A DNA stretch of 64,000 nucleotides, taken from Lachnospiraceae bacterium. GTDB taxonomy: Bacteria; Bacillota; Clostridia; Lachnospirales; Lachnospiraceae. Where the stretch lies: contig JAFQCM010000089.1 in assembly GCA_017399445.1 (NCBI GenBank), positions 62,001 to 126,000 on the forward strand, read 5' to 3'. The translations under genes were made by a program, and so were the position numbers. Below, piece by piece: positions 8,330-18,961 of the stretch (the first letter of the stretch is position 1; each line of letters starts with the position of its first letter). The notes below the pieces were generated by a model. That model did not search any database and had not been told where the DNA came from. It saw nothing but the letters and a program-made list of their open reading frames with translations.

Positions 8330-11300
8330 ATGAGTAGTATGAAAAAAAGAAACGTATTCTGTCGGAATACGACGGTGAGTGTTGTCTTATTTCTAATAAT
8401 AGTAATCACATATCAGGTGATTTTGGGGAATACATCTACAGTAACAGCTGCAACAGGCTATCCGGATACATTAGTGAAGGATATGCAGCATTTAGCAGAA
8501 CAAGATTATGTGTTTATAGATGTTTCTAATATGAGGCTGCAGCAGGATGGCATTGGTCCTTCCTGGAATAAAGCGGCCATTTTGTATTACAGAAATGTTA
8601 CCAAGGGAACCGGCTGGAGAGCATCTGCAACAGCTACCTCAGAGGGACTTTCTGACGAAGAAAAGAAAATGGTAAGAGAACTTCGTCAAAGTAATATATT
8701 CTGTTGGAAAATTACAGATGCAGATACGGATTCCATAGAATTTAGTTATAGTAATGATAATACAGTAAATAAAGACCATTATTATAGAACTGCGGCTTAT
8801 AAAGCCAGTGATATCAAGGGGAATCTGCATGCTTATTTAGCTTCTTATACTGCAAAAGCAGGGGATAATGAAGGGAAAAAAGCATACATGCTTGGGCAGG
8901 TGACTCTTCCAAAGGTGGAAAAGCAGGAATCTGAGGAAGAGAGCGAAGAAGAGAAAGATTTGACAGCGAAAGAACAAGAATCGAAAAATGAGAGTACAAG
9001 TGATGAAGAGGAGAGCGAAGAAAAAGAAGTAAATGAAGAGGAAATAGAAGCAGACTTAAATGTAAAGGAACAGATTTCAAAGAATGGGGAAACAGCGCCA
9101 GTAAGTTCGGATGGTACATATTCAGTAGATGAACTGGTAGCAATATATAAATTATTAGAAAAAGATTACTTTTTGTTAGATACCACAAATATGACTTTGG
9201 GAGGAACAAACTGGTGGAATGCAAGTGGGAGTCGTTATTACTGGAATTATACAAAGTCAACTGGTTGGACATCAACAATTTCATTAAATAGTACTGGATT
9301 AACTTCTGATGAACAAACATTAATAAAAAATCAAAATATTTATTGCTACGATTTAAGTAGTGTAGCAGATACAGATTCTTTAATATTTGGATATAGTAAT
9401 GTATGGAATACTATAAATGGCAATAACTATTACAGAACAGATCTTTATACTGCTTCAGAATTAAAAGGTAGTTTGTACACAAATAAGGGAACAACATCTA
9501 TTAATAATAAAACGTGTTATACTCTTGGAAAAGTTACTTTAGAAAAATCCCCTTTGGCTGGAAAAACAGTTTATTTTGATACAGGAACAAGTACAAATCC
9601 TAAAATAAAATTGATTTATGGAGGTACAACAAAGGTTGTAGAGATGCAACTTAGCTACAAACAAAGTAATGTATATGAATATACATTTCCAGACAATTTA
9701 CCTCCAGGGACCCAATTTCAATTCAGTGCAAATGGAACAAGTTATGTACCTGATACTGCAGTTGAAAATATAGCAAGTAGTACTCCATGTTATGATTTGA
9801 ATACAAGCGAATGGAAAACATTTTCGCCGATAGATTCAAAAGTCAGAATGGAAGTGATGTTTGATTATGCGGATGGAGCAACTGTAGTTTATGTAAATTC
9901 ATCGGGTATACCAGTGAAAAGTTATGACATTGCAGCAACTGGTAATATTATCGTTTTTGATTTGGCTTCAAATGAGTATGCGGGTTTCTATATAGAAAAA
10001 AAAGATGCAACTACAGAGGGAAACAGAACTGAGATTCAATACAAGGAGGCAGTAGAGAGGGCCGTCAATGATAAAGGGAGCATGCGACTAACACTCACAA
10101 ACGGTGGGTGGACATCAGATTATCAAAGAAGAACGGTAAGCTATGCTAAGGTTTCTGGTGCCCCAGACAATAGTCTTGACATTCCAACAGGAAATTATGA
10201 GAAAGCTTCAAATACTTTTTATGCAACAGCAACATTTTATGATTACTATTCGGATTATGAAATTTTTGGGAATATGCGAAAAAATTATAAAAATGATAAT
10301 CCAAGTAGTGTTGCTGTCAGAGTACAGGCTGATATGTTTAATACAGCAGTAGGTGAGTATTTTAAAGACAAGGGTGCCATTTTCCCGGATGAAAGCCAAA
10401 GCCCATTATATTTTGGTGATTTTTATGATTTTGAAAGCTCGGATATAAATGGTTATGACATTGGTAAGAATTATCCCGGGTTTGTATATAAAAATAATAA
10501 TGGAAATAATAACTTTGTTCCAGGAAGTGATACAATTTTAGGACCAAAACAAGGTTTGGTTAATGAAAACTTGGTTGATAATAAAGTAGTCATGGGTACA
10601 AATAATGTAGAAGTTCCCTATTTTAATGAGGAGTTTTTGAGAGGAACGAATTATTACAATGATAATTTGGGATATGTCTTTGAGAATGTAGAATTTCCTT
10701 TCCAGTTGAATGAGGAGGGATACTGGGAATTTGACAGTTATAATTCAAAACAATCTCTTCGAATGAAAAAGGATCGCAATACGGGTAAGTATTTTTTAGA
10801 CCGTACAGGAGAAGATGGTGCAGTTCATGGAGCTGTAGTTGGTTACCCTACAGCTAATTCCAATTTCTTCCCATTCAATGATGCTGAAGAATCTGGTAAG
10901 GATGTATCATTGAATTATGGATATGGGGCAAAAATTGAAATTCCCTTTTTTATGACGGCAGATGGTAAGATAACTGTAATTACCACAGATCCAAATGGAG
11001 TAACAAGCGAAGAAAAAAGAGACATAGAATTTAACTTCCGTGGTGATGATGATATTTGGATTTTTATTGATGATGAATTGATACTTGATATTGGTGGCGA
11101 TCATGCAGCGGTAAGTGGTACGATTAATTTTGCAGATTTGAAAGCTACAGTTACGGGGATTCATACAGATGAGGCATCAACAAACTATGAGGATGAAATC
11201 ATAGCGAAGTTTACTAAGGAATTTGAACGAATTACTCCGTCTAAACGACATGTACTTACCTTATACTACATGGAACGTGGTATCTGGGAATCTAACATGC

Positions 11301-14008
11301 AGATTAGTTTTAATTTTCCGCAAAGCAATATATTAGAAGTAGAAAAAGAGGTAAAGATTCCAGAAGAAATCAATGATATGTTTAAGCCAGCGATGGATAC
11401 TCTTCAAGAAAGTATTCCATTCCCAATTTCTATTGATAATATGGCGACTAGCGGAAGTCCACAAGGAGTGTCGGTGGAAAATGAACCAGTGGATGCAGTT
11501 TTTGACTTGATTAATGCTAAGACACAGGGGAATTTTGAGTGGGCAACAGGAAACCCGCAGTCAACTTCTGATTACTTAGGTGTTAATAATGCACCAGATA
11601 ATACCCCTGAGACGTTTGAATATAAGGTGATAAAAGCAAAGTCGGATAAGGATGGACAAGAGGTAACAGATCTCCGTTCGGCGAAAATCTACTATCATGA
11701 TGAAAATGGGAATAGAACACATATGTCTTTTACTGACAAACAGATAGAGCAAATAAAAAAAGGTGGATATGTTGAGTTTAAAGCATACCTAAATTATTAT
11801 ACGGCAGGTTCTCCATTTGTAGCATTGATTGATGGTAAGGGAAACCGTATAGGTGGTTGGGTTTCCGGACTCACATATACAGGCGGGGAATCTTCTATGA
11901 AACCATATACCTGGACTACTATAAAAGTAGATATTCCAATGATGGAGAAAGCAGCAGCAGAGGATTTAAAAAAATTAGATGGAAGTGAGAATGGAGAGTT
12001 TGATTATGCTAATATAGTTGCGTTTCAGTTTTCACATTGGGCACCAAGTCCAAGTAAAGTTTTTATAGATGATATATATATAAAGGCTCCGGCAATTTAT
12101 ACTAGCACTGCAGGATTTACAAAAGAACAAAATGATATACCAGATTATGGCTCAGTTGATTCTAAGAAGCTAGAACCGATTAATGGTGCAGAATATACAA
12201 TAAATTCCGTAACGGATGAAACGATTAACATTACTTCTAGTGTGACAGATGGAAAGATTTATTTAAAAAATAGTGAATTAGCAACTTTTAGGGACCAGTT
12301 CCGAAGAAAAAGTTATCTGGCGATAAATGAAGAATGTGATTCAAATGTATTTGACACAAAATGGGAAATTTTTGAAGATGGAGTTTTAACCAACATAAAA
12401 GGAAATGGCACGACGGTAAACGATGAAAGAGAAGAAGAAAATCCGGGAAATGAAGGTGCTACAAAGCCGAATGAAGAAACTATGTTGTTTGCGAGTTACA
12501 ATGAAGAGTACAAAGATGATACCACACATTTCTACGATTTACGTGTGAAATATACCAATACATTGAAACTAGGTTCCATTAAGATTCAAAAGAAAACAAA
12601 AGATGGACAGGGAAATTTAGTTGATACCAGCATACCATATAAAGTTCGAATCACCTTTTCTAATATTGCCGGAATGGCATTGGAAGGTAGTGCATATGAA
12701 GACTATCGAGATGTGAAAGAGGTAACATTGGATGCTTCAGGTGGTCCTGGAAATGCCATTGAAATTACAGGTATCCCGGCGGGTACCACATATCGTATTG
12801 AAGAGTTAACAACAGATGATTCAGAGGAAGAAAGAGATGACTTTATACTAATCGATATGAGCAGAAGTGACAATGCAAATGATGATGGTGGTTTTTATAT
12901 GGACGACATGGCTTATCAGGGAACCGTAGTAGCAGATACAGAAGATGAAATCGTAGACGTTATTACAATAACCAACGATATTAATCCACTAACAACTCTA
13001 ACCGGACAGAAAACTTGGAAAGTAGAAGATGGAAATACCGCACCAGATCCGTTGCCAATAGGCATAAAGCTGAAACTGCAAAGAAGGTTTATTGCAGCAG
13101 ATGGTACCAGTGAAACATACGAATATAAGGAGGTATTAGATAAGGATAGTAATCCTATAGAGTTTGCAGTAAAGGATGCAGAGGCTTCCTTATCTGTGAC
13201 TTGTAAAGATGGGAATGTGCTTACCATAAAAACAGAGGCAGATTACAAATATAGTATTGAAGGACTTCCATTATATGGAGTAACAGATATAAATGGTGAG
13301 AAACGCCGTAGAAAATATGAATACCGTTTGGTAGAAACTGCGATTATAAGAGGTGATACAGAGGAAACGGTAGTGGAACTTACTACAAGTAATGATGCAG
13401 CAAGCAGTGAGGTAGACATTAAGACTGGATATCAGGTTACTGGTGGCGAAGCTGTGACAGATGGTGAAGGTAATGTATCATATGATATTACCAATACTTA
13501 TAATCCGGAAACAAATCTTCAAATCACCAAGGTATCGGGAAATGATGGGACAACTGTGATGAACGGGGTAACTTTCAAACTTGAAAAATTGGTTAAGAAT
13601 ACAAGTGGAGAGCTAGACGAAGATACTTCCTTTACTAGTAGGGAGGCAACAACCAGTGGAAATGGAGCGATTACCTTTTTAGCTCTTCAAGATGGTTTTT
13701 ATCGTCTGACAGAAATAAAAACCATATCTGGATATAGTTTATTGGCAGCACCAATCAATATTTCCATTAGCAGACTTAATGGAAGCATTGCCAGCGTAAA
13801 CAATGTACAATATTCTTTGGACATTACAAATAATACAATACTCCTTACTGTATCCAACCAGGGACTCTTAGAACTCCCAATGACTGGAAGTAATGGAAGA
13901 AAAATAGTAATTGTTTTGGGGATTTGTCTGGCAGTAGGCGGCGAAGGACTGTATTTATGGAACCTGCAAAGCTACCGAAAGCATAGACGCAGACGTAGAA
14001 GAAAGTAA
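8330..14008 (+). CDS. giant LPMTG-anchored adhesin, predicted pilus tip protein with fibro-slime domain
   Basis: Surface protein of 1892 residues, anchored or polymerised by the sortases encoded downstream. The start at 8330 (MSSMKKRNVF) is preferred because AAAGG precedes it; an in-frame ATG at 8309 has no ribosome site. A signal peptide is followed by two related modules (about residues 45-195 and 270-405) that share an N-M-x-L motif, a Y-(Y/W)-x-N-x-T-K-x-T-G-W motif and an NNYYRT-like motif. A Glu/Ser-rich acidic linker separates them. Near residue 905 DDDIWIFIDDELILDIGG marks a fibro-slime/PA14-like fold. Several Cna-B/SpaA-like beta domains follow. The C terminus has LPMTG at residue 1849, a hydrophobic helix and a very basic tail (HRRRRRRK). 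It is the first gene of the pilus island and by position and size resembles tip adhesins. The ligand is unknown. Confidence 0.85.
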   Translation: MSSMKKRNVFCRNTTVSVVLFLIIVITYQVILGNTSTVTAATGYPDTLVKDMQHLAEQDYVFIDVSNMRLQQDGIGPSWNKAAILYYRNVTKGTGWRASATATSEGLSDEEKKMVRELRQSNIFCWKITDADTDSIEFSYSNDNTVNKDHYYRTAAYKASDIKGNLHAYLASYTAKAGDNEGKKAYMLGQVTLPKVEKQESEEESEEEKDLTAKEQESKNESTSDEEESEEKEVNEEEIEADLNVKEQISKNGETAPVSSDGTYSVDELVAIYKLLEKDYFLLDTTNMTLGGTNWWNASGSRYYWNYTKSTGWTSTISLNSTGLTSDEQTLIKNQNIYCYDLSSVADTDSLIFGYSNVWNTINGNNYYRTDLYTASELKGSLYTNKGTTSINNKTCYTLGKVTLEKSPLAGKTVYFDTGTSTNPKIKLIYGGTTKVVEMQLSYKQSNVYEYTFPDNLPPGTQFQFSANGTSYVPDTAVENIASSTPCYDLNTSEWKTFSPIDSKVRMEVMFDYADGATVVYVNSSGIPVKSYDIAATGNIIVFDLASNEYAGFYIEKKDATTEGNRTEIQYKEAVERAVNDKGSMRLTLTNGGWTSDYQRRTVSYAKVSGAPDNSLDIPTGNYEKASNTFYATATFYDYYSDYEIFGNMRKNYKNDNPSSVAVRVQADMFNTAVGEYFKDKGAIFPDESQSPLYFGDFYDFESSDINGYDIGKNYPGFVYKNNNGNNNFVPGSDTILGPKQGLVNENLVDNKVVMGTNNVEVPYFNEEFLRGTNYYNDNLGYVFENVEFPFQLNEEGYWEFDSYNSKQSLRMKKDRNTGKYFLDRTGEDGAVHGAVVGYPTANSNFFPFNDAEESGKDVSLNYGYGAKIEIPFFMTADGKITVITTDPNGVTSEEKRDIEFNFRGDDDIWIFIDDELILDIGGDHAAVSGTINFADLKATVTGIHTDEASTNYEDEIIAKFTKEFERITPSKRHVLTLYYMERGIWESNMQISFNFPQSNILEVEKEVKIPEEINDMFKPAMDTLQESIPFPISIDNMATSGSPQGVSVENEPVDAVFDLINAKTQGNFEWATGNPQSTSDYLGVNNAPDNTPETFEYKVIKAKSDKDGQEVTDLRSAKIYYHDENGNRTHMSFTDKQIEQIKKGGYVEFKAYLNYYTAGSPFVALIDGKGNRIGGWVSGLTYTGGESSMKPYTWTTIKVDIPMMEKAAAEDLKKLDGSENGEFDYANIVAFQFSHWAPSPSKVFIDDIYIKAPAIYTSTAGFTKEQNDIPDYGSVDSKKLEPINGAEYTINSVTDETINITSSVTDGKIYLKNSELATFRDQFRRKSYLAINEECDSNVFDTKWEIFEDGVLTNIKGNGTTVNDEREEENPGNEGATKPNEETMLFASYNEEYKDDTTHFYDLRVKYTNTLKLGSIKIQKKTKDGQGNLVDTSIPYKVRITFSNIAGMALEGSAYEDYRDVKEVTLDASGGPGNAIEITGIPAGTTYRIEELTTDDSEEERDDFILIDMSRSDNANDDGGFYMDDMAYQGTVVADTEDEIVDVITITNDINPLTTLTGQKTWKVEDGNTAPDPLPIGIKLKLQRRFIAADGTSETYEYKEVLDKDSNPIEFAVKDAEASLSVTCKDGNVLTIKTEADYKYSIEGLPLYGVTDINGEKRRRKYEYRLVETAIIRGDTEETVVELTTSNDAASSEVDIKTGYQVTGGEAVTDGEGNVSYDITNTYNPETNLQITKVSGNDGTTVMNGVTFKLEKLVKNTSGELDEDTSFTSREATTSGNGAITFLALQDGFYRLTEIKTISGYSLLAAPINISISRLNGSIASVNNVQYSLDITNNTILLTVSNQGLLELPMTGSNGRKIVIVLGICLAVGGEGLYLWNLQSYRKHRRRRRRK

Positions 14009-14058
14009 AAACACAGCTAGCGAGAAGGCACAGCTGAAGTATAAAGGAGGAAGTAAGT

Positions 14059-16119
14059 ATGAAGGAAACAAAAGTAACTTTAAAAAAGATAGTGCTAAGC
14101 ATTTTTATGTGCTTGGCACTGGTGTTGGGGATAATGCCGGTGGAGGAAGTGAAGGCGACAGATGTAACAATTAATACAGATGCTACAGGTAGTATTACTA
14201 TCCACAAGTATGAATATAATGGTAATCAAACTCCTGAGGGAACAGGTGAGGAGGGTGATAGTACTAGTCTTCCTAGTGGTGTAAACCCGTTAGCTAATGC
14301 AGGGTTTACCCTCTACAAAATAGTAGATGCAAATGGTTTAAGTACTTATTATGGTCAAAATCCAACTGCTTTACCAGATATCGATGATTATCTAACTAAT
14401 AATAAAGTCGATGCAAATAAAATTAGTGGTGCGGAAAAAGTGAATGAACAATTCACCAATTCAGATGGAATTGTTACATTTAGTAATTTACCATTAGGTA
14501 TTTATATTGTAGAAGAAACAACGCCGCCACCAGCGGTTACAAGTCCGGTTAAACCGTTTTTAGTTTCTGTACCCATGACAAAATCCGATGGTAGTGAATG
14601 GCTATATGATGTCCATGTATTCCCTAAAAATAGTACAAAATATGGTGAAGTTAAGATAGTAAAAACAAACGAAAAGGGAGAGGGATTGCAAGGTGTTCAA
14701 TTTGCACTTCAAAAACAAAATACAGATGGTATTAGTTGGACAACTATTACTAAAAAGGGTGGAGCACAAGGAGACAACACTGGTGATGTTCTTAATTTGA
14801 CAACAAATAATAATGGTGTAATTTCTGTTGATGGTCTTACAAAAGGAAAATACCGTTTTATTGAAACATCTGTAGGTGATAAGGTAGCATATATTATGGA
14901 TGGAGTAACTAACTATGAATTTGATGTTAATGATGATGGTACAGTTACATATAATAGTAGCACAGGGGAGAGTATAGAGATTCCTATATCAAATAAAAAA
15001 GCAGACATTACAAAGAATGTAATAAAAAAGGATAATACAAGTGATGAAAATGCAAAAGATAGTGATTATAGTGTAGGGGATATAATTACGTATGAAGTAA
15101 AAATAGTAGTTCCCGAAAATATTACGCAATTAAAGAAATTTGAAATTGTGGATACTCCTACCAATATTGATTATGTTGAGGGTTCTATTGTGCTAAAAGA
15201 TGCGAATCAAAACATTATTGCAGCTGGTGCAGGTATTTATTCAGTAATAAAAAATACTAGTACCAAGGGATTTACAATGACTTTCACTCCTGCAAACATG
15301 GGAAGTTACAAAAACACAACATTAACGATGACATATAAGGCTACATTGTTACCAAACCCAAATACAACAACTAGTGGAAATGAAAATAAGATTAGTTTGG
15401 AATATTCCAATCAAATTTTACCAGAAAACAGTACGGATGATCCAGGTAATCCAAACAACCCAATTGATCCAAATAATCCAAGTGAACCGACGACAACTAT
15501 TGTAAAAGATAGTGCAGTTGTATATTCTTTTCAATTGAATGTTGAGAAGAAAAATGAAGAAAATACTGCAATGTCAGGTGTTACATTTGATCTATATGAG
15601 GAAGTAAGCGAAGGCACTACAGGGGCGTTGACAGGAGACGGCGTGAATGGTACAGGATTAGATAAGGGTAAATATTGGCGTAAAATCAATGGAAGTACTT
15701 CTCTAACAACAAATGGTGAGGGAAAAGTGAGTCAAATTGGACTTTCTAATGGAACATATTATTTAGTAGAAACAAAAACGCAAGCAGAATATAATTTATT
15801 GAAAGAACCTTTAGAAGTTACATTAGACATTGATTACGCTACTACTAGACAAACAGACCCAGAGATAAGTAATTCTATAATCGAAAAAAATAAGAAAACA
15901 GCAACGACATTCAGCGAGGGAGCTACAATGAGTACAGAATTGACATATAGTAATAATAGCGGTACAGCTACCATTACTGTAGTAAACCGCAAAGGCTTCA
16001 CCCTCCCAACCACCGGTGGCGCCGGAAGTTTCTTATTCACCTTAATCGGCTGTGCCATCATGATTGGTGGATTTATCATCTTCCGCAAAACAAGTGCGAA
16101 AAAGTCAGATGTAGCCTAA
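14059..16119 (+). CDS. SpaA-type backbone pilin (LPTTG)
   Basis: Major shaft subunit of a sortase-assembled pilus, 686 residues. It has an N-terminal signal peptide (about 1-34), a pilin motif WLYDVHVFPK whose Lys190 is the predicted inter-subunit isopeptide donor, an E-box-like segment (GIYIVEETTPP), Cna-B-type domains, and a C-terminal sorting signal with LPTTG at 649-653, a hydrophobic helix and a short basic tail. The ribosome site AAAGGAGGAAG is strong, as expected for an abundant subunit. Two class C sortases follow at once. Intramolecular isopeptide bonds are likely from the family but cannot be verified by eye. Confidence 0.9.
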   Translation: MKETKVTLKKIVLSIFMCLALVLGIMPVEEVKATDVTINTDATGSITIHKYEYNGNQTPEGTGEEGDSTSLPSGVNPLANAGFTLYKIVDANGLSTYYGQNPTALPDIDDYLTNNKVDANKISGAEKVNEQFTNSDGIVTFSNLPLGIYIVEETTPPPAVTSPVKPFLVSVPMTKSDGSEWLYDVHVFPKNSTKYGEVKIVKTNEKGEGLQGVQFALQKQNTDGISWTTITKKGGAQGDNTGDVLNLTTNNNGVISVDGLTKGKYRFIETSVGDKVAYIMDGVTNYEFDVNDDGTVTYNSSTGESIEIPISNKKADITKNVIKKDNTSDENAKDSDYSVGDIITYEVKIVVPENITQLKKFEIVDTPTNIDYVEGSIVLKDANQNIIAAGAGIYSVIKNTSTKGFTMTFTPANMGSYKNTTLTMTYKATLLPNPNTTTSGNENKISLEYSNQILPENSTDDPGNPNNPIDPNNPSEPTTTIVKDSAVVYSFQLNVEKKNEENTAMSGVTFDLYEEVSEGTTGALTGDGVNGTGLDKGKYWRKINGSTSLTTNGEGKVSQIGLSNGTYYLVETKTQAEYNLLKEPLEVTLDIDYATTRQTDPEISNSIIEKNKKTATTFSEGATMSTELTYSNNSGTATITVVNRKGFTLPTTGGAGSFLFTLIGCAIMIGGFIIFRKTSAKKSDVA

Positions 16120-16151
16120 AGACTGAAACATTAGCAATTTGGTAAACTAGT

Positions 16152-17021
16152 ATGAAAAAAATAAAAGCAATCGGATCTATCCTAATGATACTTTCCGGCT
16201 TTGTGATAGCTATGTATCCCTTTTACAGCAACATACTCTATAACCGTAATGCTACAGAGGTAATCAACACTTATGAGGAAGAAGTTACAGAGATGGAGCA
16301 ATCGGATATCGACGCTATCAAAGAAGCCGCAGAAAAGTATAACAGCCAGCTAAAGGCTGTAGTGGTCAAGGATGAAAGTGGTGACTGGAAAACAGAAGGA
16401 CAAAGTTATCTTGATATGTTAGGAATAGGAAGTGCACTGGGATATATTAAAATTCCAAAGATAGATGTAAGTCTTCCTATCTATCACGGAACCAGTACAG
16501 AAGTATTGCAGAAGGGGATTGGTCATATTGAGCAATCCTCCTTTCCTTTAGGAGGGGAAAGTACCCACAGTGTGCTGACAGGACATAGAGGAATGCCTGA
16601 TGCAGTACTGTTTACAGACCTTGACAAGTTAGAAGTAGGAGATAAGTTTTATCTTCATATTTTAGATGAAATTCTGGCCTATCAAGTGGACCAGATTAAA
16701 GTAGTAGAGCCTGAAAATACCAGTGACTTAAAAATTATAGAAGGAAAAGATTATTGTTCCTTAGTTACCTGTACACCTTATGCCATCAACTCTCACCGAT
16801 TAATTGTCAGAGGACATCGAGTACCTTACACGGGAGAGGAAGAAGAGGCATCGGAAGGATATCAGGGATTTAGTACTGGTATGGTAGTAAAACGTTTTAT
16901 TGATGTGTGGCCAGTGCTTTTAGTGGCAGCTATCGTTGTAATCGGTATAGAATTTGCGATTATGGTTTTATTACTTAAGAGAAGTATGAAGAAACAAAAA
17001 AGGAGACAAAAACATAAATAA
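16152..17021 (+). CDS. class C (pilin-polymerising) sortase
   Basis: Membrane transpeptidase that cleaves LPXTG-like signals and joins pilin subunits. The 289-residue protein has an N-terminal signal anchor, a catalytic His145 (TGHRG), Cys207 (LVTCTPY) and Arg216 (SHRLIVRG), and a second C-terminal membrane helix followed by a basic tail, the class C plan. The TLTC-type signature is here LVTC. I see no clear Asp-Pro-aromatic lid motif in the expected N-terminal stretch. There is no good ribosome site before the ATG at 16152, so translation may be coupled. The TAA overlaps the ATG of the second sortase by one base (TAATG). Confidence 0.9.
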   Translation: MKKIKAIGSILMILSGFVIAMYPFYSNILYNRNATEVINTYEEEVTEMEQSDIDAIKEAAEKYNSQLKAVVVKDESGDWKTEGQSYLDMLGIGSALGYIKIPKIDVSLPIYHGTSTEVLQKGIGHIEQSSFPLGGESTHSVLTGHRGMPDAVLFTDLDKLEVGDKFYLHILDEILAYQVDQIKVVEPENTSDLKIIEGKDYCSLVTCTPYAINSHRLIVRGHRVPYTGEEEEASEGYQGFSTGMVVKRFIDVWPVLLVAAIVVIGIEFAIMVLLLKRSMKKQKRRQKHK

Positions 17022-18007
17022 TGGTACGTAAAATATTACGAAAACTATCCATTTTAATGATGATCCTGGGGGCGTGTGTATGCATGTATCCCCAGGTAAG
17101 TCTTTTTTATGGAAATTATGAAAGAAGCACTATGGTAAAAGAGTTTGAGCAGGAAATGGAAAACTACCGAAAATGGATAGAAGAAACAGGGGAATCTCAA
17201 GAAAGTTCTGAAGATTATACACAAAGAAAAGAGCAAGAAGAGAAATACCAGAAACTTACAAAATTAAAAGAAGATTTACAGGCATATAATGAAAATTTGG
17301 ATACAGAAAATCAGTCAGGATTTAAGGATGCCTTTTCCTATGAAGACAGTTGTTTCCAGTTGACGGAATATGGCTTAGAAGAAAACATTATAGGAACTCT
17401 TTGGATTCCCAGAATGGAAGTAGAATTGCCGGTATACCTTGGGGCAACCAAAGGAAATCTGAAAAAGGGAGCCGCTCTTTTGGGGAATACTTCCATGCCA
17501 TTAGGTGGAGAGAATACCAACTCAGTAATAGCAGCCCACAGAGGGGGCGGTTCCACACCAATGTTTCGAAATATCCAGTTATTGCAGGATGGAGATAAAA
17601 TTCAGATCACCACTCCTTTCGAAACTTTAATTTACCGGGTAGCAGAAATAGATATTATTCTACCTAACGAAACCAATAGAGTAATGATACAACAGGGGAG
17701 AGATTTACTTACGTTAGTGACCTGCCATCCATACACAAAAAATTCTCATAGATATGTGGTAATTGCAGAGCGTTCTACGGAAGAAATCCAGGAAAAAGAA
17801 GCAGATAGAAAAGAAGTAGAAACGACACCGGCAAAAGAGGAAGAAATTGAACCTGTGGCAGATGAATTATTAGAAACAGCAGGAATTCGTTATTCAGAAA
17901 CACAAATTTTATTAGAAAAATATGGAACTATTGTAGGCGCGGTGATTTTAGTGTATATTCTTATTAGTGGGATTGGAGATTGTATAAGATCCAGACGAGG
18001 AAGGTGA
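17021..18007 (+). CDS. second class C sortase
   Basis: A 328-residue paralogue of the preceding sortase with His173 (AAHRGGG), Cys235 (LVTCHPY) and the following SHRYVV Arg. It has a signal anchor at the N terminus, a longer charged coiled segment (about residues 40-95) before the catalytic barrel, an acidic linker after it and a C-terminal membrane helix. Two sortases in one pilus island usually split the work between shaft polymerisation and accessory or tip incorporation; which does which cannot be told here. Translation is coupled to the first sortase; moxR follows after six bases. Confidence 0.88.
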   Translation: MVRKILRKLSILMMILGACVCMYPQVSLFYGNYERSTMVKEFEQEMENYRKWIEETGESQESSEDYTQRKEQEEKYQKLTKLKEDLQAYNENLDTENQSGFKDAFSYEDSCFQLTEYGLEENIIGTLWIPRMEVELPVYLGATKGNLKKGAALLGNTSMPLGGENTNSVIAAHRGGGSTPMFRNIQLLQDGDKIQITTPFETLIYRVAEIDIILPNETNRVMIQQGRDLLTLVTCHPYTKNSHRYVVIAERSTEEIQEKEADRKEVETTPAKEEEIEPVADELLETAGIRYSETQILLEKYGTIVGAVILVYILISGIGDCIRSRRGR

Positions 18008-18013
18008 AGATAG

Positions 18014-18961
18014 ATGCAGCGAAGAATTGATTTAATTATGAATGAGGTAAAAAAGGCCATTGTGGGGAAGGACATGTGTATCCAAAAGGTAATGATGGCA
18101 ATTTTAGCGGAAGGTCATGTGTTGATAGAAGATATTCCGGGAGTGGGAAAGACGACTCTGGCACTTGCCTTTGCAAAGGCCATGGGATTAAAACAGAACC
18201 GTGTGCAGTTTACACCAGACGTTCTTCCTTCTGATATTACCGGTTTCTCCTCTTATAATAAAGATACAGGAAGCTTTGTATATCACGAGGGAGCAGTTAT
18301 GTGTAATGTGTTCCTGGCTGACGAAATTAACCGTACTTCGGCAAAAACTCAGTCAGCTCTTTTGGAGGTAATGGAAGAAAATTCTGTTACTGTAGATAAT
18401 GTTACCCGTCAGGTGCCAAAGCCATTTATGGTAATTGCCACAGAAAACCCGGTAGGTGCCGCAGGTACACAGATGCTCCCAGAATCCCAGTTAGACCGTT
18501 TCTTGATTTGTATTATTATGGGATATCTGGAAAAGCAGGATGAGAAAAGTATTTTACGGGATTGGGAACGGAAAGGAATCATAGATGATATTCAAGCAGT
18601 TATTACAGAAAGAGAACTGATGGCAATGCAGGAGAAAGTAAAGCTTATTTATATTCATGACAGAATCATGGATTATATTATTGAGCTTTCTAATGCCACA
18701 AGAGAGCATGAGCAGATTCAGTTAGGTTTAAGTACTCGTGGATCCATTGCGGTAGCCAGAATGGCAAGAGCAGCAGCCTATGTAGCAGGAAGAAAATTTG
18801 TAATTCCGGAAGATGTAAAGGATGTATTCCCAGATGTGGCAAGGCATAGAATCAAAATGGCACATCAGACCAGAATGAAACAGATATCCACAGACCAGGT
18901 AATTCATGAGATTTTAACCAGGGTAAGAATGCCTAGACCGGAAGATAAATATGAAAAATAA
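18014..18961 (+). CDS. MoxR-family AAA+ ATPase
   Basis: Cytoplasmic AAA+ chaperone-type ATPase of 315 residues. The Walker A (GVGKTT), Walker B (LADEINR), sensor region (ATENPVG) and C-terminal helical lid (PEDVKDVFPDVARHRI) are all visible. MoxR ATPases typically act with an adjacent DUF58 protein to mature or regulate envelope or secreted enzymes. That partner follows here with an 11-base overlap, and the start lies six bases after the sortase stop, so the triad is joined to the pilus operon. The role in pilus biogenesis is inference from position. Confidence 0.92.
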   Translation: MQRRIDLIMNEVKKAIVGKDMCIQKVMMAILAEGHVLIEDIPGVGKTTLALAFAKAMGLKQNRVQFTPDVLPSDITGFSSYNKDTGSFVYHEGAVMCNVFLADEINRTSAKTQSALLEVMEENSVTVDNVTRQVPKPFMVIATENPVGAAGTQMLPESQLDRFLICIIMGYLEKQDEKSILRDWERKGIIDDIQAVITERELMAMQEKVKLIYIHDRIMDYIIELSNATREHEQIQLGLSTRGSIAVARMARAAAYVAGRKFVIPEDVKDVFPDVARHRIKMAHQTRMKQISTDQVIHEILTRVRMPRPEDKYEK

